DNA of 64,000 nt, taken from assembly GCA_000775715.1 (NCBI GenBank), contig JRWQ01000017.1, forward strand, positions 1 to 64,000, given 5' to 3'. Made by a program: the position numbers and the translations under genes. The notes below the pieces were generated by a model. That model worked only from the letters and a program-made list of their open reading frames with translations, did not search any database and was not told the DNA's origin. Source of the DNA: Vibrio tubiashii (GTDB lineage Bacteria; Pseudomonadota; Gammaproteobacteria; Enterobacterales; Vibrionaceae). Positions 1 to 9,239 of the stretch are shown here, in pieces; the stretch's first letter is position 1, and the number at the start of each line of letters is the position of its first letter.

Positions 1-19
1 AACTCGAAACTCGAAACTA
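1..19. repeat. Edge of a 7-nt tandem repeat
   Basis: The window opens with two copies of AACTCGA followed by a degenerate third (AACTATA). It lies just past the gmk stop codon and may continue to the left of the window. It resembles in unit length the arrays at 11199, 12901 and 14433. Confidence 0.5.
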
Positions 20-23
20 TAAC

Positions 24-686
<663 letters not shown>

Positions 687-912
687 CTACACTGACTCAC
701 TTAAAGATAGCACTGACCGTATAGAAACACCGATGTGGTGAAATTTAGGCCAGAAAAATGGAGGCGAAGAGTAGCACAAATCGCCTATTTAGAACAACTC
801 ACATCTTCTCACGTTAATGACCACATTAGAGATTGGACGATAAAATTCTATTTAATAAATCAATGTAAATTGGCAATCGATTGCTTTTGCGAGTTGTCAG
901 ATAAGAAAAGCG

Positions 913-940
913 TTGAGTTTTTATTCCATATCTTTACAAT
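913..940 (+). promoter_or_regulatory. Likely sigma-70 promoter of the purine permease
   Basis: TTGAGT (913-918) and TACAAT (935-940) are separated by 16 nt. A transcript starting about 7 nt downstream would begin just before the riboswitch aptamer at 958. Nothing else is recognised in the 648-912 stretch, which also has to hold the gmk promoter on the other strand. Confidence 0.6.
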
Positions 941-957
941 CCGCGCAAACGATTAAA

Positions 958-1024
958 TGCTGTATATGTCTGATAAAATGGATTAGACGTTTCTACCACT
1001 GAGCCTATCTCGGTGACTACAGTA
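958..1024 (+). promoter_or_regulatory. Purine riboswitch aptamer, guanine class
   Basis: A three-way junction fits the purine aptamer. P1 is TGCTGTA (958-964) with TACAGTA (1018-1024). J1/2 is TAT. P2 is GTCTGAT (968-974) with ATTAGAC (982-988) around loop AAAATGG. J2/3 is the invariant GTTTCTACC (989-997). P3 is CACTGA (997-1002) with TCGGTG (1010-1015). The specificity base before the P1 3' strand is C (position 1017, equivalent to C74 of xpt), which is the guanine/hypoxanthine reader; adenine types have U. The P3 loop is a variant of the usual one, but two Cs remain to pair with the GG of the P2 loop. It sits 69 nt upstream of a purine permease. Confidence 0.88.
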
Positions 1025-1093
1025 GTTTGTGCGTTAATCTAATCACACAGCATTGAATCCACTAGTTTTTTATCTATTTACTAAGGTTTCATT

Positions 1094-2464
1094 GTGAGTC
1101 ATGAATCTACTTTAAAAGCCCCGAGCCAGTCGGGTGTGCTTGATTCAGTATTTAAAGTTACTGAGCGTAAAACGACATTAGGTACAGAGCTATACGCAGG
1201 CTTTATTACCTTTTTGGCGATGAGCTACATTTTAGCGGTTAACCCAGCAATTCTAGGTGGTATTCCTGGAATGGATAAAGGAGCAGTATTTACCGCGACT
1301 GCACTTGCCGCTGCGATAGCAACCTTCATTATGGGAGTCTGGGGAAATTACCCGGTTATGCTCGCTCCAGGCATGAGTATGAACGGCTTTTTTAAAGGCT
1401 TACTCCTTAGTGGTTCGGTGGCATTGGTTTGGAACGAGGCGCTGCTTGGTATCTTCTTTTCTGGTGTGGCTTATCTACTACTCTCTTTGACCAACGTTCG
1501 TAAGTCTCTGATTGAATCGATTCCCAATGATCTTAAAAACGCTATTACTGTATCGCTTGGTCTTTTCATCGCGTTCTTGGGTCTAAAAAACGCGGGCATT
1601 ATCGTTGATAACAAGTTCGTGTTGGTTGGTATGGGCAATATTGCGGACTCGCAGGTGATTATCGCTTATGTGAGTATCTTTATCGCACTTGGCTGTATGG
1701 TACGTAATATCAAGTTAGCGACCTTTATCTCGTTCATGAGTGCTATTTTACTCACTGTTGTTGCCGATTTTATTATGGGTACTAACAATGCGCCGATCCC
1801 ACAAGAAATCGTTACTGCTCCACCGAGCATGGCAAGTAGCTTTGGCGCAATTTTTGATTTATCCGGCCTCACTGCTGAGAAGATGTTCGACCTACTGTTT
1901 ATTGTAGTTATCTTTTTGATTGTCGACTTCTTTGATGGCATGAGCACCATTGTCGGTGTTGGTCGTGATGCGGGAATCATAGATAAAGACGGTAAAGTGC
2001 CAAACGCTCGCTCCGCGCTTGTGGCTGATGCTGGTGGTACTGTCATTGGTTCGGTATTGGGGACGACATCGATTACAGCATTCTCTGAGTCAGGTATTGC
2101 TTCATCTCAAGGGGCGAAAACAGGTTTAGCTGCTGTTGTTGTATCTGGTTTGTTCCTTGTTTCTTTGTTCTTGTATCCACTATTTTCCATCTTCTCCGCC
2201 GCTATGGTTGCTCCGGCGATGGTTGTGGTGGGTATCTACATGATTGGTCGTCTAGGTCAGATTGACTGGGAGAAAAAAGAGTCGCGCATTGCTTCATTCT
2301 TTACCATTATGTTCACCGTGCTGAGCTTCTCTCCGGCAAATGGTATGGCTATGGGCTTTATTAGTTATGCGTTCACTATGGTGGTTGCGGGCAAAGGTAA
2401 CCAGGTCCATCCGGTTATTTATGCACTATCGGTGATTTTCTTAGGTTACTTAGTACTGCTTTAA
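1094..2464 (+). CDS. NCS2/AzgA-type purine permease (guanine/hypoxanthine)
   Basis: Inner-membrane nucleobase:cation symporter of the NCS2 family, AzgA-like branch, 456 aa, close in length to E. coli GhxP/GhxQ/AdeP-type proteins. Visible family motifs are APGMSMNGFF (residues 91-100) and the DFFDGMSTIVGVGRDAG region near residue 285, with about a dozen hydrophobic segments throughout. The start is GTG at 1094, with a weak AAGG upstream. Preceded by a guanine-class purine riboswitch, which argues that the substrate is guanine, hypoxanthine or xanthine rather than adenine, and that import is shut off when guanine is plentiful. Substrate is inferred; family is clear. Confidence 0.9.
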   Translation: MSHESTLKAPSQSGVLDSVFKVTERKTTLGTELYAGFITFLAMSYILAVNPAILGGIPGMDKGAVFTATALAAAIATFIMGVWGNYPVMLAPGMSMNGFFKGLLLSGSVALVWNEALLGIFFSGVAYLLLSLTNVRKSLIESIPNDLKNAITVSLGLFIAFLGLKNAGIIVDNKFVLVGMGNIADSQVIIAYVSIFIALGCMVRNIKLATFISFMSAILLTVVADFIMGTNNAPIPQEIVTAPPSMASSFGAIFDLSGLTAEKMFDLLFIVVIFLIVDFFDGMSTIVGVGRDAGIIDKDGKVPNARSALVADAGGTVIGSVLGTTSITAFSESGIASSQGAKTGLAAVVVSGLFLVSLFLYPLFSIFSAAMVAPAMVVVGIYMIGRLGQIDWEKKESRIASFFTIMFTVLSFSPANGMAMGFISYAFTMVVAGKGNQVHPVIYALSVIFLGYLVLL

Positions 2465-2545
2465 TAGATGTCGATGTTGGTATAGCGACGAAAGCGTTTC
2501 GATGTGCCAACTCTTTTGCAGGCGCTTTCATGTTAATGATAAATG

Positions 2546-2576
2546 AAGCCCCGCGAACGATGCGGGGCTTTGTTAT
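2546..2576 (+). terminator. Rho-independent terminator after the permease
   Basis: Perfect 9-bp stem AAGCCCCGC / GCGGGGCTT (2546-2554, 2562-2570) with a 7-nt loop, followed by TGTTATTT. It lies between two convergent genes. Confidence 0.85.
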
Positions 2577-2586
2577 TTACCGTTAA

Positions 2587-4482
2587 TTATTGGGCTGGGA
2601 AGAGGGAAGGGAGCTGGCGATAGTCCATCGTTTTGCCATCAAATAGCAGCTCTTGAGTGAGTGCATTAAAGTCTCGACCTTGCTGGTAAAGCGGTTCTAC
2701 CCAATCGGCACTGCAGTCTTCTCTCTGCAACGTAGCAGTATCATCACCGATACTGAAACATCGTTTAAGTTCGCCGTCAGGTGAGTTAATCGCAACCACA
2801 TGGCGGCCATCAATCCAATAGAATCGGCTGCCATTTGAGAAGCTACTGCGATAGGACTCTTGCTCTTGAAGTAAAGATTGACCAGTAAACCATGGCGCAT
2901 AACCTCCCATCCAATCTAATACGGTCGCACCGATATCTCGTTGAGAAACGGATGCATCAATCTGTTTAGCCGCAATCGAACCGTCGGTTGCGTAGATTAG
3001 AAATGGAATTGAGTTTTTTGCTAACCCTGGCTCTGAAACCATGGCTGTGTGGTCAGACATTAACACAACAAGGGTTGGTTTGCTTAAACGACCTTCGAGC
3101 TTAGTAATAAACTCATGTAGGTCAATGTCAGCGTGGTTTTGTACGCTGGCTCTAATCTGGGATAGATTTTCATCGCCGAATGGGTAACCAAATGACTCCG
3201 GTAGGTAATCGCTATGAGTGGTCCCTGTGTTGATCATCATAAATACAGGTTTGTCTGGGTTCTTTTGCTGCATTTCATCTAGGCGTTCAAGAGAGAAACG
3301 ATAGATGCCACCGTCCATATAGCCCCATTCGTTTTTCTCGTAATCAAAGTCGTAATCCATTTTTCCATACGACTCAGTAAAGCCAAGAGTTTTAGCAAAT
3401 GCGCCAACAATGCCCTTGCCACTGCCTTGTACAAAGTGAGTATCCCAGCCGCGATCCTTAAGCATATGTGGTAGACAGTAGTATTGATTATTCTGCAGTT
3501 GGGTACTTGCCACGATTCCACCATTCGGGTTAGGGAATGAACACATACTGGCAAACATACCTTGCACAGTGCGATAGCCATCAGCATACATAGCATGTGC
3601 AGAGAGTGATTTTTCTCTTAGCGCATCAAAATAAGGACTAGAGTCAATTTTAGAACCGTAGCTCTTCATATCGATAGATACCCAGCTTTCGAGTAAAACG
3701 AAAATGATGTTGGCATCTTTTAGGTTGTCTAGATTTTCTGGAGTTCTAGATGTTTGAGCTAATTCATTCTTTAGCTGTTCACTAGCAGGTTCGGTGATAT
3801 AGAACGCGGATTTTTTGGCCCCTTTGGCTAGATGGTAAGTCACGCTGTATGGTGCACTCCAAGCGATAAAGGCACGTTCGTTGTCACCAATATTATAGGC
3901 ACTCATTGGTGACTGAGGGTGATCCATCCATCCCCCACGTATTGCCGTAACCGTAAAGGCCAACCAGACAACAATACTTAAGGAAAAACTCAGTTTACTT
4001 GAAGGTATTTGGCTGCAGCGAATAAAGCTCGACTTCCAGATAGCGAGCGAGGTGGCTAGCATCAGAACCACACCGATTAGGGTTAAATGCCAGTATTGGG
4101 TTATGGCGGTATGCATTAGCTCAAGTTCAAGACCTTTCGAGGTAAATATCTCAAAGGTCACATGCTTGTTGGCATCTGCAGAGTAGATGGTGTCTGACAT
4201 TGTGGTGCCGATCAGCCAAAGTGCAGAGGCGATCATCAGCGCTTTGATTAGTTGCGTGCCGTTAAACCGGGTGTAATGCAGAATCAGGGCGACGATAATA
4301 ATTGGAGCACCGAGAGCAGCCGCCGATGTGATATCAAATCTCAAACCGTAGAACAGGCTGTAAAGCCCATCTAAGGACAAAAGCGAAATACTCGCGGTTG
4401 AAGCGGCAGTGAGAAAAATCACCTTAGAGGCGAAAGCAATGCCAATTAAAGGTAAAAGAATTCGTAGTAGGGTACTAGGCAT
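2587..4482 (-). CDS. LTA synthase-like membrane sulfatase/phosphoglycerol transferase family protein
   Basis: 631 aa. About five membrane segments fill residues 1-190, then a periplasmic alkaline-phosphatase-superfamily (sulfatase) domain runs from about 255 to 545. Key residues seen: E265 in FVLLES (metal ligand), T305 in GYRTVQG (probable nucleophile), and D477-H478 in MSDH. This layout matches the LtaS/MdoB group, which transfers phosphoglycerol or phosphoethanolamine to an envelope acceptor. In a Gram-negative the acceptor could be osmoregulated glucans, LPS or another glycan; the sequence does not say which. A single gene, convergent with the permease. Family is confident, substrate unknown. 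Confidence 0.85.
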   Translation of the reverse strand: MPSTLLRILLPLIGIAFASKVIFLTAASTASISLLSLDGLYSLFYGLRFDITSAAALGAPIIIVALILHYTRFNGTQLIKALMIASALWLIGTTMSDTIYSADANKHVTFEIFTSKGLELELMHTAITQYWHLTLIGVVLMLATSLAIWKSSFIRCSQIPSSKLSFSLSIVVWLAFTVTAIRGGWMDHPQSPMSAYNIGDNERAFIAWSAPYSVTYHLAKGAKKSAFYITEPASEQLKNELAQTSRTPENLDNLKDANIIFVLLESWVSIDMKSYGSKIDSSPYFDALREKSLSAHAMYADGYRTVQGMFASMCSFPNPNGGIVASTQLQNNQYYCLPHMLKDRGWDTHFVQGSGKGIVGAFAKTLGFTESYGKMDYDFDYEKNEWGYMDGGIYRFSLERLDEMQQKNPDKPVFMMINTGTTHSDYLPESFGYPFGDENLSQIRASVQNHADIDLHEFITKLEGRLSKPTLVVLMSDHTAMVSEPGLAKNSIPFLIYATDGSIAAKQIDASVSQRDIGATVLDWMGGYAPWFTGQSLLQEQESYRSSFSNGSRFYWIDGRHVVAINSPDGELKRCFSIGDDTATLQREDCSADWVEPLYQQGRDFNALTQELLFDGKTMDYRQLPSLFPAQ

Positions 4483-4591
4483 AGTTTTTATTTTTTATTT
4501 TCTTTTGTCTGTGTAGTTAGCGACTTTTGCTAACAAGCTGCTAACTAGCGTGACTAGCTAGCAGCTGTAGAATAAGTGCATCCAATCACGG

Positions 4592-5458
4592 TTACTCTAT
4601 ATTCTGGATCTGTTCACGCATTTGCTCGATGAGAACTTTAAGTTCAACACCAGATGCAGTGATGTCAGTACTGATTGATTTTGAAGCTAATGTATTTGAC
4701 TCACGGTTGAACTCTTGCATCATGAAATCTAAACGGCGGCCGCATGCGCCACCTTTTTTCAAGATGTTAGTCGCTTCTTTGACGTGAGAATCTAGGCGGT
4801 CTAACTCTTCAGCGACGTCCGACTTTTGAGCAAGTAGAATAAGCTCTTGTTCTACGCGAGAAGCATCAAGCTCAACCTTAGCATCTTCGAACTTAGAGAA
4901 TAGGCGTTCACGTTGCCAATCTAGAATTTCTGGCATGCGCGCACGTACTTTAACGACTTCGTCGGTGATTGCTGTTAGGCGTTGCTCAATCAGCGCTTTC
5001 ATGTTTTCGCCTTCGCGTCCACGTGCGTCAATGAACTCACTTACCGCTTCATCAAATGCCGCTAGTAGGTCTTTGTTGATCGCATCCATATCTTGCTCAG
5101 ATGTTTCCATCACACCAGGCCAGTTCATCACTTGGAACGGATTGAGGCGGCTTTCCTCTCCGGTCATTTTCATGACCTGGTTAGCAGCGCTGATTACTTG
5201 CTGAGCGAGACTTTCATTGATGCTGAGTTCCCCTTTTGCTGCTGGGTTAGCATCGAAGCGCAATGCACACTCGACTTTACCGCGAGCAAGACGCTTGCGA
5301 AAACGCTCGCGTAGCATTGGTTCTAAACCTCGGAACTGTTCTGGTAGGCGAAAGTATGTTTCAAGGTAGCGTTGATTTACGCTACGAATTTCCCACACTG
5401 CTGTGCCCCAATCGCCTTTCACTTCTTTGCGTGCGTAGGCTGTCATACTGTAAATCAT
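4592..5458 (-). CDS. yicC: YicC-family endoribonuclease
   Basis: 288 aa when started at the ATG at 5458, which gives MIYSMTAYARKE, aligning with the start of E. coli YicC, and has AGGA 7 nt upstream on the minus strand. An upstream in-frame extension to 5542 is possible but has no family support. The N-terminal YicC domain includes SVNQRYLETYFRLPEQFR; the C-terminal DUF1732 region includes the DFMMQEFNRE segment. E. coli YicC is an endoribonuclease linked to sRNA turnover with PNPase. Divergent from rph, as in E. coli. Confidence 0.93.
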   Translation of the reverse strand: MIYSMTAYARKEVKGDWGTAVWEIRSVNQRYLETYFRLPEQFRGLEPMLRERFRKRLARGKVECALRFDANPAAKGELSINESLAQQVISAANQVMKMTGEESRLNPFQVMNWPGVMETSEQDMDAINKDLLAAFDEAVSEFIDARGREGENMKALIEQRLTAITDEVVKVRARMPEILDWQRERLFSKFEDAKVELDASRVEQELILLAQKSDVAEELDRLDSHVKEATNILKKGGACGRRLDFMMQEFNRESNTLASKSISTDITASGVELKVLIEQMREQIQNIE

Positions 5459-5576
5459 CGAATTTTCCTGTCTATTCAATCTTTGAAAATAACGCGTCTC
5501 AATAGTAACACAAAGGTTAGTCCTTAGAGGATAGTTTGACATCGCATTCTAAATAGCTTTGTTAGTTAAACTTCGC

Positions 5577-5582
5577 TATAAT
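5577..5582 (+). promoter_or_regulatory. Probable -10 box of the rph promoter
   Basis: A perfect TATAAT lies 60 nt upstream of rph in the yicC/rph divergent gap. The -35 at the matching distance (TAGCTT, 5554-5559) is poor, so this is only a partial promoter match. Confidence 0.45.
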
Positions 5583-5641
5583 AATGCCCCAATCAAATTC
5601 GTCTCCCCCTATCATCAGATAGACAACTAAGGTAGATGCCC

Positions 5642-6358
5642 ATGCGTCCAAACGATCGCAAGGCGGATCAAGTTCGCCCAATCAAAATTACTCGTAACTA
5701 CACTGCATATGCAGAAGGCTCTGTACTCGTCGAGTTTGGCAATACGAAAGTGCTGTGTAATGCGACCGTTGAAGAGAATGTTCCTCGCTGGTTAAAAGGT
5801 CAGGGTAAAGGTTGGGTGACCGCTGAATATGGCATGCTACCGCGCTCGACTCACTCTCGTATGCGTCGTGAGGCTGCGAGTGGTAAGCAAGGTGGCCGTA
5901 CGATGGAAATCCAACGTCTGATTGCGCGTAGCTTACGCGCGGTTGTCGATCTAGAGGCGATGGGTGAGATTATGGTTACTGTTGACTGTGATGTGATTCA
6001 AGCTGATGGCGGTACTCGTACCGCTTCGATCTCTGGTGCGAGTGTTGCTATGGCGGATGCGTTCCAGCACCTTGTTGACAATGGCAAGCTAAAAGCGAAC
6101 CCAATGAAAGGGCACGTAGCGGCTGTCTCTGTGGGCATTCTAGGTGAAGATATTTTATGTGACCTTGAATACACAGAAGATTCAGCAGCCGATACCGATA
6201 TGAACGTTGTAATGACCGAAGATGGTCGCATGATCGAAGTTCAAGGCACAGCAGAGGGCGAACCGTTCACGCATGCTGAGCTCATGAAACTACTAGAGTC
6301 GGCGACTAAAGGTATTACCGAAATTGTCACGGCGCAGAAAGCGGCGTTAGAAAACTGA
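5642..6358 (+). CDS. rph: Ribonuclease PH
   Basis: Phosphorolytic 3'-5' exoribonuclease that trims tRNA 3' ends. Starting at 5642 (MRPNDRK) gives 238 aa, the E. coli length, with AAGG 9 nt upstream; an in-frame ATG two codons earlier (5636) is too close to the AAGG to be preferred. Family signatures are seen: the [17 protein letters not shown] stretch with THSR, the [17 protein letters not shown] stretch, and the [13 protein letters not shown] phosphate-site motif. Unlike the frameshifted K-12 copy, the reading frame is intact. Followed by a terminator-like hairpin and pyrE. Confidence 0.95.
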   Translation: MRPNDRKADQVRPIKITRNYTAYAEGSVLVEFGNTKVLCNATVEENVPRWLKGQGKGWVTAEYGMLPRSTHSRMRREAASGKQGGRTMEIQRLIARSLRAVVDLEAMGEIMVTVDCDVIQADGGTRTASISGASVAMADAFQHLVDNGKLKANPMKGHVAAVSVGILGEDILCDLEYTEDSAADTDMNVVMTEDGRMIEVQGTAEGEPFTHAELMKLLESATKGITEIVTAQKAALEN

Positions 6359-6366
6359 TTTTTGTT

Positions 6367-6399
6367 AAATAGCTTCCCCAAAAAGGAAGCTATTTTTTT
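6367..6399 (+). terminator. Intrinsic terminator/attenuator between rph and pyrE
   Basis: AAATAGCTTCC pairs with GGAAGCTATTT around a short A-rich loop, followed directly by a run of Ts. It starts only about 10 nt after the rph stop. In E. coli the equivalent rph-pyrE hairpin is an attenuator controlled by coupling of rph translation to UTP-sensitive transcription. The same role is inferred here from position. Confidence 0.85.
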
Positions 6400-6480
6400 A
6401 TCAAGACTTAGTGAAGGCTAAGTTTTGGGCTGTTTATGAACCGTCTAGACAACTAGACCTTTTATTTAGAGAGAAAATTG

Positions 6481-7122
6481 ATGAAAGCATACCAGCGTGA
6501 ATTTATTGAGTTTGCACTAGAGAAAGAAGTCCTAAAGTTTGGTGAATTTACTTTAAAATCTGGCCGTAAGAGCCCTTATTTCTTTAACGCTGGTCTTTTC
6601 AATACAGGTCGTGACCTTGCGCGCTTAGGTCGTTTCTATGCAGCAGCACTTGCTGATTCAGGTATCGATTTTGACGTGTTATTTGGCCCTGCTTATAAAG
6701 GTATTCCAATTGCGACGACTACAGCAGTAGCGTTAGCTGACCATCACGAGATTGATACGCCTTACTGTTTTAACCGTAAAGAAGCAAAAGATCACGGTGA
6801 AGGTGGTAATCTAGTCGGTAGCGCTCTTGAAGGTCGAATCATGCTAGTTGATGACGTAATTACCGCAGGCACTGCAATTCGTGAATCGATGGAAATCATC
6901 AAAGCCAATGGTGCAGACCTAGCGGGTGTGTTAGTTGCCATTGATCGCCAAGAGAAAGGTAAGGGTGAGCTGTCTGCTATCCAAGAAGTGGAGCGTGATT
7001 TCGGCTGCGCGGTTATCTCTATTGTGAGTCTCGGCGACCTAGTGACTTACTTAGAAGAGAAAGGTAACGCAGCAGAGCACCTTGAAGCGGTTAAAGCATA
7101 CCGAGCTGAGTATGGCATCTAA
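6481..7122 (+). CDS. pyrE: Orotate phosphoribosyltransferase
   Basis: Joins orotate to PRPP to form OMP in pyrimidine synthesis. Started at ATG 6481 it is 213 aa, identical to the E. coli length; a TTG one codon earlier is less likely. The PRPP-binding motif [16 protein letters not shown] lies at about residues 120-135, and the catalytic YKGIP lysine region and the flexible loop ([13 protein letters not shown]) are present. Transcribed behind rph across an attenuator-like hairpin, pointing to pyrimidine-responsive control. Confidence 0.96.
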   Translation: MKAYQREFIEFALEKEVLKFGEFTLKSGRKSPYFFNAGLFNTGRDLARLGRFYAAALADSGIDFDVLFGPAYKGIPIATTTAVALADHHEIDTPYCFNRKEAKDHGEGGNLVGSALEGRIMLVDDVITAGTAIRESMEIIKANGADLAGVLVAIDRQEKGKGELSAIQEVERDFGCAVISIVSLGDLVTYLEEKGNAAEHLEAVKAYRAEYGI

Positions 7123-7167
7123 AATCGGCCTTCGTCCATAGAGCGCTTTGCTTCGAGAATCGGGAAT

Positions 7168-7187
7168 GGGCTTCGCCCTTCGAGAGA
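7168..7187 (+). repeat. Dispersed 20-nt hairpin element, copy A
   Basis: GGGCTTCGCCC hairpin followed by TTCGAGAGA. It is nested in a longer inverted repeat (CGAGAATC ... GATTCTCG, starting near 7153). Related copies lie at 12821 and 14346. Confidence 0.55.
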
Positions 7188-7231
7188 TTCTCGTTCCCAC
7201 ATCCCGAATCAATAGCGAAGCGTTCCTAAAC

Positions 7232-7270
7232 AAAAAAGGATTGTCACTTGGTGCCAATCCTTTAATTTTT
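7232..7270. terminator. Bidirectional terminator between pyrE and the lipid A acyltransferase
   Basis: AAAGGATTG (7235-7243) pairs with CAATCCTTT (7255-7263). There is a T-run on the plus strand (AATTTTTTAT) and an A-run on the left giving Us on the minus strand, so it can end both convergent transcripts. Confidence 0.85.
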
Positions 7271-7275
7271 TATCG

Positions 7276-8268
7276 CTAGCTCTCTATATCGTCTCTATCA
7301 CCATGGTGTGAGTTATCGTAAATCTCACGGCCATCACGTTGAGTTTTGAGTAGTGATAGGTTCCACATGTACTGTTCAGGGCGTGGGCGAACCATATCTT
7401 CAATCGCTTGGTTCATCGCACGTGCATCTGTCTCTTCATCGCCGGTAGGGAAGTTCTCTAACGCTGGTAAAATGTGCACTTCGTACTTACCAGTTTTGTC
7501 GTTATATGAAGGCAGTATAGGCACCACTTTCGCTTTTGATAAGCGCGCCATTTTACCAAACCCTTTTAGTGTTGCTTTCTCTGTACCGAAAAACGGAACA
7601 AATACTGAGTTTTCAGGGCCGAAATCTTCATCCGGCAGCCAATAACCTAGGTAACCATCTTTAATCGAACGAACAAAAGGCTTCACCCCCGCTTCACGGG
7701 CAAAGATACGACCGCCATATTGCATGCGCTGTACTTGCATCAGCCAATCACCAATCGGATCGCGTTGTGGCTTCATGATGGTGGTCACTTTGTAGCCTTT
7801 CGCCGCAAGCATAACCGCTGGGTAGTCAACAGCCCACGCATGAGGGGCAAGAATGATGACGTTCTCACCGGCATCAAGCAGCGGAAGGATGTTCTCTTCA
7901 CCAATCATCACACCACGGTTTTGATTGTGTTTGGTTGAGCGAACAAGGAACTCAGAGTAGCCCAGAAGGTATTGTGCTGCCTTAACAAACGTCTCTTCTA
8001 GGATCTCTTGGCGTTCTTGCTCCGATTTCTCTGGGAAGCAGAGTCTTAAGTTAACTCTTGCTCGCCTAACGACTCGACCGTTTTTTCTAACTGCAAAAAC
8101 GGAAAGCTTGCGTGCAAGCGCGTCACGCCAGCGGAATGGAATAAAAGCAAATAACCCAGCAAACAAGATACCTATCCAAGTGCCCCAATGTTTAGGGTGG
8201 AGGAAAGACCACTCAAAAGTTGGGTTGTGCAGGTGTTTATCTACGCTGTTTTTTTCATTGGTGCTCAT
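7276..8268 (-). CDS. Lipid A secondary acyltransferase, LpxM/LpxN-like
   Basis: 330 aa. LpxL/HtrB/MsbB-family inner-membrane enzyme that adds a secondary acyl chain to Kdo2-lipid A. One N-terminal membrane segment (about residues 28-48) precedes the catalytic HX4D motif (HAWAVD) and a DEDFGP motif. It sits directly after an LpxL paralogue in the same operon, the arrangement known for V. cholerae VC0213 (LpxL) and VC0212 (LpxN, a 3-hydroxylaurate transferase). By position it is the LpxN/LpxM type; acyl chain specificity cannot be read from sequence. Confidence 0.9.
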   Translation of the reverse strand: MSTNEKNSVDKHLHNPTFEWSFLHPKHWGTWIGILFAGLFAFIPFRWRDALARKLSVFAVRKNGRVVRRARVNLRLCFPEKSEQERQEILEETFVKAAQYLLGYSEFLVRSTKHNQNRGVMIGEENILPLLDAGENVIILAPHAWAVDYPAVMLAAKGYKVTTIMKPQRDPIGDWLMQVQRMQYGGRIFAREAGVKPFVRSIKDGYLGYWLPDEDFGPENSVFVPFFGTEKATLKGFGKMARLSKAKVVPILPSYNDKTGKYEVHILPALENFPTGDEETDARAMNQAIEDMVRPRPEQYMWNLSLLKTQRDGREIYDNSHHGDRDDIES

Positions 8269-8283
8269 TCAGCTAGACCTATA

Positions 8284-9234
8284 TTATTGATAACGTGAGT
8301 TAGTTAGGGATTCGTCAGGTAGTGACTTAAAGCGTTTGTGCAGCCACATCCATTGCTCTGGTGCACGCATAATAATCTCTTCGACGTATTTATTCATGTA
8401 AGCAGCCGCGGCAGTCTCATCCTTTTTCGGATAATCAGGCTCAATATCTTTATCAGCAATAATTTCGTATTTTCCTTCACTGTTTCTGAAACCTGAACCC
8501 GTAATAATGGCGCACTTACTGGTGTAAGCGAGGATGCTGGTACCTGTTGTCGTGCAAGCCTCCTCGACGGCAAAGAAGGGCACAAATACTGATTTGTTAT
8601 GGCCGTAATCTTGGTCAGGAAGATAAAACAGACGATGTCCTTGGCGCAAAACTTTAATCATACGTTTTATATCGGTGCGATAAATCAGCTTATTTCCGTT
8701 GCGGGTGCGGCCACGATATTGAATGAATTCATACGCTGGGTTGCTATGCGGACGGTACGCACCGTAGCCCTGTAATCCTAGTACACCAAATGCGCGAGCG
8801 GTAATCTCTAGGTTGAGTGCATGAACACAGCATAGTAGAACACCTTTACCCTCTGCACTGATACGCTTCATCTCTTCGATATCTTTGGCGACCAAAATTC
8901 GCTTAAAGCGCCAAGTGGGCCAAAACCAAGTAATACCAGTTTCGATTAGGGCCATGCCGGTATTTTTGAAGTTCTCTTCAACAAACCTCTCAATTTCATC
9001 TTGAGACATGTCTGGGAAGGCTAGTTCTAAGTTTCTTCTTGCTACGTGCACGCGAGATTTGCCAAATCGCATGCCAAAGCGCCCGATGCTACGCCCTAAA
9101 CGCAGCAACAGACTGTAAGGAAGAAGATTTACAATCAAGGCGAGCAGACCAAAGCCCAACCAAACTCCCCAGTTTCTCGGGTGCAGTAGGGAAAGGGTAA
9201 ATGGTGGTGGTTGATTGTATTTCTCTTTACTCAT
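8284..9234 (-). CDS. lpxL: Lipid A acyltransferase LpxL
   Basis: 316 aa. A paralogue of the downstream acyltransferase, with one N-terminal membrane segment and the catalytic HX4E motif (HALNLE) after CCV, plus the DQDYGH motif. Catalyses the first secondary acylation of Kdo2-lipid IVA at the inner face of the inner membrane. It starts 5 nt after the slmA stop and ends 15 nt before the next acyltransferase, so the three genes are almost certainly one transcript. Assigned as LpxL by position relative to slmA, as in V. cholerae. Confidence 0.9.
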   Translation of the reverse strand: MSKEKYNQPPPFTLSLLHPRNWGVWLGFGLLALIVNLLPYSLLLRLGRSIGRFGMRFGKSRVHVARRNLELAFPDMSQDEIERFVEENFKNTGMALIETGITWFWPTWRFKRILVAKDIEEMKRISAEGKGVLLCCVHALNLEITARAFGVLGLQGYGAYRPHSNPAYEFIQYRGRTRNGNKLIYRTDIKRMIKVLRQGHRLFYLPDQDYGHNKSVFVPFFAVEEACTTTGTSILAYTSKCAIITGSGFRNSEGKYEIIADKDIEPDYPKKDETAAAAYMNKYVEEIIMRAPEQWMWLHKRFKSLPDESLTNSRYQ

Positions 9235-9239
9235 AGCGT

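Noticed and set aside
735-956. 73-codon open frame upstream of the purine permease
   Set aside because: It starts at a GTG with no ribosome binding site, contains the permease promoter, has no recognisable domain, and ends right at the riboswitch. Treated as non-coding leader.
4537-4565. Inverted repeat GCTGCTA ... TAGCAGC between yicC and the sulfatase gene
   Set aside because: A stem is possible but no U-tract follows on either strand, so I do not call it a terminator.
5536-5541. Perfect TTGACA upstream of rph
   Set aside because: It is 35 nt from the TATAAT at 5577, far too distant to form one promoter, and no good -10 lies at the right spacing.
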